Assembly (NCBI RefSeq): GCF_039542035.1 | Contig: NZ_BAABHJ010000012.1 | Coordinates: 263,527 to 327,526, forward strand | Origin: Actinoallomurus liliacearum | Lineage (GTDB): Bacteria > Actinomycetota > Actinomycetes > Streptosporangiales > Streptosporangiaceae | Length of the DNA stretch: 64,000 nucleotides | Reading direction: 5' to 3' | Part shown: piece after piece, positions 50,763-58,158 of the stretch | How positions within the stretch are numbered: the first letter of the stretch is position 1 | Layout: the number at the start of each line of letters is the position of its first letter | Made by a program: the position numbers and the translations under genes | Notes under the pieces: generated by a model | What the model was told of the DNA's origin: nothing | What the model saw: the letters and a program-made list of their open reading frames with translations, nothing else | Database searches by the model: none

Positions 50763-51596
50763 GTGAATGATGCCAAGACCGCGTTCGTACTGGGTGGTGG
50801 TGGGCTGCTGGGCGCCCACGAGGTCGGCATGCTGCGGGCGCTCGCCGAGGCGGGGATCCGGCCGGACCTGATCGTGGGGACCTCGGTCGGCGCCTTCAAC
50901 GGGGCGTTCGTGGCTTCCGACCCGGCGAACGCCGCCGACCTGCTGACCAAGGCGTGGCAGGGCGAGGGGGCGGGCTCGGTCTTCGCCGGTTCGTTCCTCA
51001 GCCGCGTCTCGACCCTGATCCGTTCCGGCACGCATCTGCACTCGACGGATCTCCTGGCGACCGCGCTGGACGCGCTGATCCCCACCGACCGGATCGAGGA
51101 CCTGGCCGTGCCGTTCCACTGCGTGGCGGCCAACATCGAACGCGCCGAGGCGCGGTGGTTCACCGGCGGTCCGCTCGTCCCGGCCGTGCTGGCCTCGTGC
51201 GCGGTCCCCGGCGTCCTGCCGCCGGTCCGCATCGGCGACGAGCACTACTACGACGGCGGCCTGGTGCACAGCATCCCCATCGGCCGTGCCCTGCGGGAGG
51301 GGGCCCGGACGGTGTACGTCCTGCAGGTCGGCCGGATCGAGACCCCCCTCACCGCGCCGACCAGGCCCTGGCAGGTCGGGCTGGTGGCCTTCGAGATCGC
51401 CCGGCGGCATCGGTTCGCCGAGGAGATGGCCGAACTGCCCGATGACGTCACCGTTCACGTCCTGCCCACCGGGTCGACCGGCCAGGCGGCGGGCCTGTCC
51501 CAGTTGCGCTACCGCGACTCCTCGCGGGTCGAGGCGCACATCGAGCGGGCGTACGAGGCGAGCCGCGAGTACCTGTCGGATCTGTCGGATAGCTGA
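50763..51596 (+). CDS. Patatin-like phospholipase
   Basis: 277 aa, GTG start. GGGGLLGAHEVGML (oxyanion glycines 11-14), nucleophile Ser41 in GTSVG, and catalytic Asp in YYDGGLVHSIP. A serine/aspartate dyad lipid acyl hydrolase of the RssA/YlbK kind. It sits 6 bp before an acyltransferase, so the two form an operon likely for acyl-lipid turnover. Confidence 0.92.
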   Translation: MNDAKTAFVLGGGGLLGAHEVGMLRALAEAGIRPDLIVGTSVGAFNGAFVASDPANAADLLTKAWQGEGAGSVFAGSFLSRVSTLIRSGTHLHSTDLLATALDALIPTDRIEDLAVPFHCVAANIERAEARWFTGGPLVPAVLASCAVPGVLPPVRIGDEHYYDGGLVHSIPIGRALREGARTVYVLQVGRIETPLTAPTRPWQVGLVAFEIARRHRFAEEMAELPDDVTVHVLPTGSTGQAAGLSQLRYRDSSRVEAHIERAYEASREYLSDLSDS

Positions 51597-51602
51597 CCTC
51601 CC

Positions 51603-52583
51603 GTGCTCCCCCCGCGGTTCGTCAGGCGTCTGCTCTTCATCCCGCTGCTGTTCGCGGTGGCGGCGGTGGCGGTGGCGGCGGTTCCGGTGCTGCTGCTCGT
51701 CGGGGCGGTGGCCGCGCGCCGCCGCCACCGGTTCCTGCGGATCGCGGTCATCGCGGTCTGCTGGCTCGTCCTCGAGTGCGTCCTGCTCACGGCGTGCCTG
51801 GGCCTGTGGGTGGCCGGCGGGTCTCCCGAGGCGGTACGCGCGCGGCACTACGCGCTGTGCGGATGGTTCCTCACCCACATGTACGACGTCGCGGCCCGGA
51901 TGCTCGGGCTCGTGGTCGAGGTCCAGGAACCGATCGACGCGGTCTCCGGGCGGCCCGTGATCGTGCTCAGCCGGCACGGCGGGCCGGGGGACTCCTTCCT
52001 CATCGTGCACTACCTGCTCAACGTGTACGGGCGGCGGCCGCGGATCGTCATGAAGGCCGCCCTGCAGCTCGATCCCTCGGTCGACGTGCTGCTCAACCGG
52101 CTGCCGAACCTGTTCGTGCCGGACGGCTCCGCGCCGCGCGAGCGGGTGGTCGACGAGGTCGGCCGCCTGGCGGCCGGGATCGGCCCCGCCGACGCGCTGC
52201 TCATCTTCCCCGAGGGCGGGAACTTCACGCCGCGCCGCCGGGTGCGCGCGATCCGCCGGCTGCGGCGGCAGGGCCGTCCGGACGCGGCCGAACGCGCCCG
52301 GAACATGGCAAACGTCCTGCCGCCGCGCCCGGCCGGCTCGCTCGCGGCGATCGACGCCGCGCCGGACGCCGACGTCGTCTTCGTCGCCCACACGGGTGCC
52401 GACGACCTCCTGACCGCCGGGGACATCTGGGGGCGGATCCCGTTGGACCGGCCGCTGCGCGCGCGGTGGTGGCGGGTTCCGCGCGAGGAGATCCCCGAGG
52501 ACGACCGGGAACGATGGCTGTTCGACTGGTGGGAGCAGATCGACGCCTGGATCACGGACAACCGTCCGCGCCCCGCCGCCTAG
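51603..52583 (+). CDS. 1-acyl-sn-glycerol-3-phosphate acyltransferase-like protein
   Basis: 326 aa, GTG start. Two N-terminal hydrophobic segments (about 10-37 and 46-71), then the PlsC-type HX4D motif at His125...Asp130 (RHGGPGD) and FPEGGNF with the Glu-Gly motif near 205. It would acylate a lysophospholipid, opposite in action to the patatin gene before it. A C-terminal extension of about 100 residues is typical of the actinobacterial group. Confidence 0.85.
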   Translation: MLPPRFVRRLLFIPLLFAVAAVAVAAVPVLLLVGAVAARRRHRFLRIAVIAVCWLVLECVLLTACLGLWVAGGSPEAVRARHYALCGWFLTHMYDVAARMLGLVVEVQEPIDAVSGRPVIVLSRHGGPGDSFLIVHYLLNVYGRRPRIVMKAALQLDPSVDVLLNRLPNLFVPDGSAPRERVVDEVGRLAAGIGPADALLIFPEGGNFTPRRRVRAIRRLRRQGRPDAAERARNMANVLPPRPAGSLAAIDAAPDADVVFVAHTGADDLLTAGDIWGRIPLDRPLRARWWRVPREEIPEDDRERWLFDWWEQIDAWITDNRPRPAA

Positions 52584-52615
52584 GCGGACGGCGCGGTGCC
52601 GGAGCCGCGGCCGGG

Positions 52616-53446
52616 TCAGGCGGCGTCGTCGGTTCGCGCCGCGACGACCGCCACCGTGGAGTACGGCATCGTGAAGCCGCCGCCGAGCGCGTCGACGGCG
52701 GCTCCGACGCTCTCCAGTACCTCCGCCACCTTCTCCGGCGGAAGCCGGGTCATGTGCCCCTGGGTGGGGATCTGGTCCAGCCACTCGTCCCGCGTGTAGT
52801 AGTGCTCCCAGTCGAAACGCCACTGCTCCGGCTCGCCGAACCCGCCGACCTCGCGGATCCCGCCGGCGGCCTTGTCGATCATCATCTGGTAGGCGTCCAG
52901 GGCCGATCCGGTCGTCGGCATCCTGAAGGGGGAGTCGGGTGCCACCCGCCGGTAGACCGTGGCGAAGGCCTCCAGCACCTCGGCCGGGGGCTGGAACGCG
53001 TGCCAGAACGCCGCCAGCACTCCACCGGGACGCAGCGCCTGCGCCGCCTTGGCCGCCCCCGCGACCGGGTCGACCCAGTGCCAGGCCGTCGCGGCGACGA
53101 CCGCGTCGAAGCGCCGCCCGGCGGGGTCCCAGGCCTCGACTGTCGCCACCTCGGTCTCGATCCCGCTGCGCCGCGCGAACTCGGCCATCCGCGCGTCGGG
53201 CTCGACGCCCAGGACGGTGCAGCCGGCCGCCTGGAACTGCCGGGCCGCCGTGCCGGTGCCGCAGCCGACGTCGAGGACGTCGCGCCCGGGAGCGGCGGCC
53301 ACGATCCGCTCCACCAGGGCGTCGGGATAGCGGGGCCGGGTCCGGTCGTAACGTTCGGCGTCCACGCCGAAGGACTCCGCGACCTCTCGGGCTTGATGGG
53401 GCTGCCGCGAGGGGCCAGGCGCGTGTTCAGAAGGTAGAGTGGGCAT
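52616..53446 (-). CDS. Class I SAM-dependent methyltransferase
   Basis: 276 aa. SAM motif I VLDVGCGTGTAARQFQAAG, motif II region VEPDARMAEFAR, then WHWVDPVAGAAKAAQALRPGGVLAAFW of UbiE/Tam-like methyltransferases. Substrate unknown. Its start codon at 53446 lies inside an 18-bp palindrome, the operator shared with the divergent TetR gene, so translation start and repression overlap. Confidence 0.9.
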   Translation of the reverse strand: MPTLPSEHAPGPSRQPHQAREVAESFGVDAERYDRTRPRYPDALVERIVAAAPGRDVLDVGCGTGTAARQFQAAGCTVLGVEPDARMAEFARRSGIETEVATVEAWDPAGRRFDAVVAATAWHWVDPVAGAAKAAQALRPGGVLAAFWHAFQPPAEVLEAFATVYRRVAPDSPFRMPTTGSALDAYQMMIDKAAGGIREVGGFGEPEQWRFDWEHYYTRDEWLDQIPTQGHMTRLPPEKVAEVLESVGAAVDALGGGFTMPYSTVAVVAARTDDAA

Positions 53447-53455
53447 GCGCCCACT
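53438..53455. promoter_or_regulatory. TetR operator 1
   Basis: AGTGGGCATGCGCCCACT, an 18-bp palindrome (two central mismatches). It covers the methyltransferase start codon. Centre is exactly 21 bp from that of operator 2, about two helical turns. Confidence 0.85.
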
Positions 53456-53458
53456 ATG

Positions 53459-53476
53459 AGTGGGCATTTGCCCACT
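53459..53476. promoter_or_regulatory. TetR operator 2
   Basis: AGTGGGCATTTGCCCACT, same outer arms AGTGGGC/GCCCACT. Lies 34 bp before the TetR start used here. Confidence 0.85.
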
Positions 53477-53509
53477 CGTCAAGTCGTCCAGGGAAGGGCG
53501 GGATGCGCG

Positions 53510-54109
53510 GTGCCGACAGGTGTGGCCCTCCGCGATGTTCGTGAGCAGCTGTTCGACGCCGCCGAGCGAATCCTGTTGCGGGACGGGCCGAGCGCGCTGA
53601 CCAGCCGGGCCGTCACCATCGAGGCGGGCTGCGCCAAGGGCGTCCTGCATCGCCACTTCGCCGACTTCGACGCGTTCCTCGCCGAACTCGTGCTGGACCG
53701 CGCCGACCGGATGGCCGGTCAGGCGGCGGCCCTGCGCGACTCGGCCGGGACCGGCACCGTCGTCGGCAACCTCACCGGCGCGCTGACCGGGCTGTTCGAG
53801 TCGGTCGCCGTGGCCATCGTCGCCCTCATCACCTTCCGCGACGAGCTGCGCGCCCGGCTGCGCGAGACCTGGCCGGTCGGCGTGCCGATCCTGACGGACG
53901 CCGCCACCATGATCGCCTCGTATCTCGCCGCCGAGCGGGAGCTGGGCCGCATCGCGGCCGACGCCGAGGTGGACGCGCTCGCGCCCACCCTGATCGGGGC
54001 CGGCCACCTGCTGTTCGCCGACCGGAAGGGCGTCCCGCCGGAGCCCGAGGCCGTCGAGAAGGTCGTCACCACGGTCATCGGCGGCGTCCTGCGAGAGCCG
54101 TCCTCATGA
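53510..54109 (+). CDS. TetR family transcriptional regulator
   Basis: 199 aa from GTG 53510. N-terminal HTH: LFDAAERILLRDGPSALTSRAVTIEAGCAKGVLHRHFADFDAFLAEL. The frame is open from ATG 53456, but that start would put operator 2 inside the coding region; GGAAGGGCGGG before 53510 supports the shorter form. Divergent from a methyltransferase with two matching palindromes: autoregulated repressor of the pair. Ligand pocket helices follow without recognisable specificity. Confidence 0.9.
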   Translation: MPTGVALRDVREQLFDAAERILLRDGPSALTSRAVTIEAGCAKGVLHRHFADFDAFLAELVLDRADRMAGQAAALRDSAGTGTVVGNLTGALTGLFESVAVAIVALITFRDELRARLRETWPVGVPILTDAATMIASYLAAERELGRIAADAEVDALAPTLIGAGHLLFADRKGVPPEPEAVEKVVTTVIGGVLREPSS

Positions 54110-54257
54110 CCGCCCGCAGGCCGCTCCGGCCGCCAGGTGGTCTCCGATGAGCCAGCCGAACCCCAGGGCGGCCAGGAGGCCGTTCCCGGACATGTAGCCC
54201 TCCGACGAGGCGCCGGAGATTCCGCAGGCCGAGCCGCCACCGGCGTACAGGCCGGGG
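54104..54257 (-). pseudogene. C-terminal fragment of a FAD-binding dehydrogenase (fumarate reductase/succinate dehydrogenase type)
   Basis: Minus-strand codons VIPGLYAGGGSACGISGASSEGYMSGNGLLAALGFGWLIGDHLA... then stop at 54104-54106. GLYAxGxxxGISGAxxxGYxSGNGLLAALGFG is the last FAD-binding segment of tricarballylate/fumarate-reductase-like flavoproteins. The first roughly 90% of the gene is missing; it ends where the next fragment begins. It overlaps the TetR stop by a few bases. Confidence 0.75.
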
Positions 54258-54480
54258 ATGACCCTGGACAAGAACGGCGAGACCGTCTCGCGGGGAACCG
54301 GCGCCGACTGCCTCGGCGGACCGCTCTACGCCGCCCTGTGGCTGGCCTCCACTCTGTCCGGCCTGGGCGACCCGCTGCGGGCCGGTGACATCGTCCTCAC
54401 CGGTGCCCTGGGGCCGCCGTCCCGGGAGACGTCTTCGAAGCACGCATCGAGGGTCTCGGGAACGGCCGCACGACCCGTGG
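54258..54480 (+). pseudogene. C-terminal fragment of a 2-keto-4-pentenoate hydratase-like gene, frameshifted
   Basis: MTLDKNGETVSRGTGADCLGGPLYAALWLASTLSGLGDPLRAGDIVLTGALGP matches the last third of MhpD/TesE hydratases (FAH-like). At about 54415 the frame is lost; in the next frame it continues AVPGDVFEARIEGLGNGRTT, the expected end. So it is both truncated at the 5' end and frameshifted. It abuts, head to head, the flavoprotein fragment. Remainder to 54561 shows no gene. Confidence 0.72.
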
Positions 54481-54561
54481 TCGTGCGGCCGTTCCGTGGC
54501 CGGTCTGCCGCCTGCCGTGAAGGATCACCTTCCGGTCAGCCGCCTGACGGGCCGCGAAGGA

Positions 54562-55026
54562 TCACCTTCCGGCGCGGGAGATGAGCTGTCTCCAGGTGGC
54601 CGGGCCCACGACCCCGTCGACCGCCAGCGCCACCCGCTCCTGGAAGCGCCGGGTGGCGGTGTCGGTGTCGGGCCCGAAGACCCCGTCGACCTGCGCGGCG
54701 GACTTCAGGTCGCCGTGCTTGAGCAGCTCCGTCTGGGCCGCCTTGACGTACTCGTTCCGATCGCCCTCGCGGACGGTCGAGCCGATCGTCGTTCCGTCGG
54801 TCAGCCGCTGCCAGGTCGTCGGGCCGACGGCCCCGTCGACGGTCAGTCCAGCGATGCTCTGGAAGCCCCGTACGACGCTGTCCGTGGCCGGTCCGAACAC
54901 CCCGTCGGCCGCGAGCGTGCGCCACTGGTCACGGGCGCCGCGCAGCAGGTACTGCAGCGCCGTCACGTCCGGACCCGTGCTGCCCTGTCGTAGGACCGGC
55001 CATGACACCGATGCCTGTTCGGTCAT
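54562..55026 (-). CDS. Protein with two peptidoglycan-binding (PG_binding_1) repeats
   Basis: 154 aa. Two repeats: VLRQGSTGPDVTALQYLL...DGVFGPATDSVVRGFQSIAGLTVDGAVGPTTWQRL (about 13-78) and VREGDRNEYVKAAQTELL...DGVFGPDTDTATRRFQERVALAVDGVVGPATWRQL (about 86-150). No signal peptide or catalytic domain, so it would need another route to the wall or works in the cytoplasm. GGGGAGG precedes ATG 55026. Possibly phage-derived or a domain unit. Confidence 0.85.
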   Translation of the reverse strand: MTEQASVSWPVLRQGSTGPDVTALQYLLRGARDQWRTLAADGVFGPATDSVVRGFQSIAGLTVDGAVGPTTWQRLTDGTTIGSTVREGDRNEYVKAAQTELLKHGDLKSAAQVDGVFGPDTDTATRRFQERVALAVDGVVGPATWRQLISRAGR

Positions 55027-55337
55027 GCGATCCACCTCCCCATGGTGGTTCCCCCGCCGTTTCGCGGGGACATAGGGGAGACGCTCGCCTGACCAGCGAA
55101 GTTTCCGGTGGTCAATGACGAATCGCCGTTCGGTCAGCCGTTCCTGACCCTTCCGGAAGGCCGGACTTCGGGGGGACCGGCCGTCGACCGGTCGCCATTT
55201 CGGTCAGGACGGTTAATTCGCGACCATTCCGGCCGCAGGGCCTTGCGAACGGCCTCCCGTGGCGCGTACGGGCCGGGTCGCCTCCGGGCCGTACGCGCGG
55301 GCGCGATTCTGTCGTTGCCGAGTGCCAGGATCAGCCC
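55027..55337. other. 311-bp divergent intergenic region
   Basis: Between the PG-binding gene and the DUF4132-like gene. Contains one GC-rich inverted repeat GCGCGTACGG (55262-55271) with CCGTACGCGC (55289-55298), 40 bp before the downstream start, perhaps an operator. No gene and no clear promoter. Confidence 0.5.
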
Positions 55338-57320
55338 ATGTCGCCGGAAACGCTCAGGTCCGTCCTCCCCACCCCCCTGGAAGATCCCGCAGCCGAACCG
55401 GCCGGCGGTGAGCGACCGGCCGAGACCCCGCGGATCGTCGCGGCGGAGCAGGCGCTGGCCGGGCGGCTCGACGGCGGGACGGATCAGGCGCTGGCCCGGA
55501 TCCGGGACCAGAGCTACGACTCCCGCCCGACCCCGGAGCACTGGGAACGGCTGGCGGACTCGCCGTACGCCGGGTTCGCGCGGACCGCGCTGGAGACCGC
55601 CGCCGCCCGGGCCACCGCGATCCAGGCGGGGGAGCTTCCCTACGTCGCCGACAGGGCGTTCAGCACCGAGGAGGTCGCGGTGCTCGGCCGGGCGTGCCGG
55701 GTCGCCCTCCTGCGCGACGAGCCCTGGCTGCCGGAGCTGTTCGACCGGCTCCTGCCGGCGATCGCGGTGGCGCCCACCCCGGCCCGCACCCTCCCGTCGC
55801 AGGCGCTGCTGTTCGAGCTGGCCCGGTCGGCGCAGGAGTTCCCGACGCCCGAGGCCGCGGCCGCGCTGCGCGCCGTCCGCGGCGTCGTCCGCCACGCCGG
55901 GGTGCCCAAGCAGCTCGACCGCAACCTGAAACGCGTCGACGCCGCGCTGAGCGAGCGCGCCGAGGTCGCCTTCCGGCTGCCCGACCTCGGATTCGGCCCC
56001 GACGGCGTGCACCGCTGTGCGGTCGGCGACTACGAGGCGCGGATCACGGTCGGCGAGGACGTGGCGCTGACCTGGCACCACCACGACGGGCGGGAGCTGC
56101 GCGGGGTGCCCGCCGCGGTCCGGCGTGACCACCCCGAGCGGCTCAAGGAGCTGCGGGAGCTCGTCAAACGGACCCGCGCCCACCTCACCACGCTCACCCG
56201 TGCCCTGGAGGCCGCGCTGCTCGCCGAGGCCGGACAGGCGTACGGCCGGTGGCGGGCGGAGCAGGCTGGGCACCCGATCGGCCGCCCCCTCATCGAACGC
56301 CTGCTCTGGGAGGTCGAGGTCGCCCCCGGGCAGTGGCGCGCCGGCCTGCCGGTCGAGGGCGGCCGGCGCTTCCTCGACGCCGCCGGGGAGCCGTGGGCCG
56401 CGGTGGACGAGGACGCCGTCATCCGGCTGTGGCACCCCATCCGCGCCACTCCCGAGGAGATCCGCGCCTGGCGCGACCACCTGACCGAGCGGCGGATCCG
56501 GCAGCCGTTCAAGCAGGCGTTCCGGGAGATCTACCTGCTCACTCCGGCGGAGCGGGAGACCCGGGGCTATTCCAACCGGTTCGCCGCGCACATCCTGCGC
56601 TTCCGTCAGCTGTACGCGCTGATGAAGGGCCGTGGCTGGGAGCCGCCCATGCTCGGCCCCTGGGACGGCGGGTACGAAGGGGAGGCGACGCGTGTGCTCC
56701 CCGGCCGAGGCTGGCGGGGACGCCTGTTCCTGGAGTACGCCGACCCCGCGCAGTACGAGGACCTGGCCGCCACCGACCAGGTCCGGTTCGAGCGCCGTAC
56801 GGACGGCGAGTGGCGCGAGGCGGCGCCGGACGAGGTGCCGCCCGTGGTCTTCAGCGAGCTGATGCGCGACGTGGACCTGTTCGTCGGGGTCACCTCGATC
56901 GCCGCCGACCCCACCTGGACCGACCGGGGAGCGGACCGGCTCCGGGCCTACTGGCACGACACCGGCTTCGGCGACCTCGGCGCCACCGCCGAGGTCCGCC
57001 GGGACGCGCTGGCCCGGCTGCTGCCCCGCACCCGGATCGCCGAGCGCGCGGAGCTGACCGGCCGGTTCCTGCGGGTCCACGGGACGCGGCGCACGTACAA
57101 GATCCATCTCGGCTCGGCCAACATCCTCATGGAGCCGGACGACGCCTACCTCTGCATCGTCCGCTCGCCCGGCGACGCCACCGGGGACCTGTTCCTCCCC
57201 TTCGAGGACGAGCGGCTGTCGCTGATCCTCAGCAAGGCGTTCCTGCTGGCCGACGACGAGAACATCACCGACCCGGACATCCTCCGGCAGATCGAGCGGA
57301 GCGCCCCATGGCAGGCGTGA
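55338..57320 (+). CDS. DUF4132-type protein (MolR-like C-terminal region)
   Basis: 660 aa soluble protein. The middle part resembles DUF4132 (WHPIRATPEEIRAWRDHLTERRIRQPFKQAFREIYLLTPAERETRGYSNRFAAHILR), and the end matches the region often annotated with it (TYKIHLGSANILMEPDDAYLCIVRS...LPFEDERLSLILSKAFLLADDENITDPDILRQI). The N-terminal 300 residues are alpha-helical without a known domain; no WGR domain is present. Related proteins have been discussed with tRNA/DNA-damage or molybdate (MolR) contexts, function unproven. The partner gene overlaps its 3' end by 13 bp. Confidence 0.75.
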   Translation: MSPETLRSVLPTPLEDPAAEPAGGERPAETPRIVAAEQALAGRLDGGTDQALARIRDQSYDSRPTPEHWERLADSPYAGFARTALETAAARATAIQAGELPYVADRAFSTEEVAVLGRACRVALLRDEPWLPELFDRLLPAIAVAPTPARTLPSQALLFELARSAQEFPTPEAAAALRAVRGVVRHAGVPKQLDRNLKRVDAALSERAEVAFRLPDLGFGPDGVHRCAVGDYEARITVGEDVALTWHHHDGRELRGVPAAVRRDHPERLKELRELVKRTRAHLTTLTRALEAALLAEAGQAYGRWRAEQAGHPIGRPLIERLLWEVEVAPGQWRAGLPVEGGRRFLDAAGEPWAAVDEDAVIRLWHPIRATPEEIRAWRDHLTERRIRQPFKQAFREIYLLTPAERETRGYSNRFAAHILRFRQLYALMKGRGWEPPMLGPWDGGYEGEATRVLPGRGWRGRLFLEYADPAQYEDLAATDQVRFERRTDGEWREAAPDEVPPVVFSELMRDVDLFVGVTSIAADPTWTDRGADRLRAYWHDTGFGDLGATAEVRRDALARLLPRTRIAERAELTGRFLRVHGTRRTYKIHLGSANILMEPDDAYLCIVRSPGDATGDLFLPFEDERLSLILSKAFLLADDENITDPDILRQIERSAPWQA

Positions 57321-57700
57321 CCTTCCGGGACGAGACGGCGACCGGCCGGCGATTCGACGAGATGTCCCTGCCTGGCCTGCCGGACCGGGTCACGGTCCGC
57401 GACCTGATCCGGCTCCGGGTGCGCGAGGAGGTCGCGCGGCACAACGGACGGCCCTCCCGCCACTTCCGTGGTCTCGTACGGCCCGAGGACGCGGAAGTGG
57501 AGCTGAACGGCTACCGGCTGCGCGAGCCGCGGCCGATCGACTGGGAGCGGCAGGCCGACCTGGCCGAGCGGGCCTTCCGGCGCAACGGCTTCTTCCTGCT
57601 GGTCGGCGACCGCCAGGCCGACGATCTGGACCAGGTCGTCGAGCTCTCGGCGGACACGGAGGTCGTCTTCATCAGGGTCGTCCAACTGGTCGGAGGCTGA
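57308..57700 (+). CDS. Small partner of the DUF4132-type protein
   Basis: 130 aa starting at ATG 57308, 13 bp inside the DUF4132-type gene. Features: MAGVTFRDETATGRRFDEMSLPGLPDRVTVRDLIRLRVREEVARHNGRPSRHFRGLV...ERAFRRNGFFLLVGDRQADDLDQVVELSADTEVVFIRVVQLVGG. The last strand FFLLVGDRQADDLDQVVEL resembles ubiquitin-like or DNA-binding small domains, but no family is sure. The overlap implies coupled translation and a working complex. Confidence 0.75.
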   Translation: MAGVTFRDETATGRRFDEMSLPGLPDRVTVRDLIRLRVREEVARHNGRPSRHFRGLVRPEDAEVELNGYRLREPRPIDWERQADLAERAFRRNGFFLLVGDRQADDLDQVVELSADTEVVFIRVVQLVGG

Positions 57701-57862
57701 GCCCGTCCGTCTGGTTTGGCGTCGAAGTGATCCCCCGGTAGAGTTACGGATGTCGGCAGGCGGGGACGGACCGGTCCGGACCTGGCAGGCCGACAGGGTC
57801 CCTCCGGGTGGCACCGGAAGCGACCCGCTTCTCATGTAGGGTCCGGGTTCGCCAAAACCCGG

Positions 57863-57892
57863 TTCGTACAAGGGGAGAACGTCCGCTAAGCT
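57863..57892 (+). promoter_or_regulatory. Promoter of tRNA-Glu
   Basis: TTCGTA - 18 bp - TAAGCT; its context GTCCGCTAAGCT matches the tRNA-Gln promoter. A further TTGGCG-17 bp-TAGAGT pair lies at 57716-57744 and may be a second promoter. Confidence 0.6.
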
Positions 57893-57931
57893 GGGCGTCG
57901 CCCGCACGGGAGACCGAGCAGGCAAACACGA

Positions 57932-58004
57932 GGTCCCGTCGTCTAGTGGCCTAGGACGCCGCCCTCTCAAGGCGGTAACGCCGGTTCAAATCCGGTCGGG
58001 ACTA
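57932..58004 (+). tRNA. tRNA-Glu (anticodon CTC)
   Basis: 73 nt. Acceptor GGTCCCG/CGGGACT (first pair G-U as usual for actinomycete tRNA-Glu), anticodon stem CCGCC/GGCGG, loop CTCTCAA (anticodon CTC), T-arm GCCGGTTCAAATCCGGT, discriminator A. No encoded CCA. Confidence 0.93.
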
Positions 58005-58009
58005 CGCAG

Positions 58010-58049
58010 GTCGAAGGCCTGATCACCCTCGAGTGGTCAGGCCTTCGAC
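58010..58049. terminator. Terminator of tRNA-Glu, also facing the SARP gene
   Basis: A 17-bp stem (58010-58026/58033-58049, one G-U) with a 6-nt loop and GTTTT after it. Also lies 110 bp beyond the SARP stop on the opposite strand. Confidence 0.85.
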
Positions 58050-58158
58050 GTTTTCCGGAGGCCGCCGGCTCGGGCGGGGGGTCGATCGTTCTCCGGCGGC
58101 CCCACCCGGGCGCGGGCTTCGCTTTTCCGCGACTCCCTGTTCGGGCGCGGGCGGAGGG

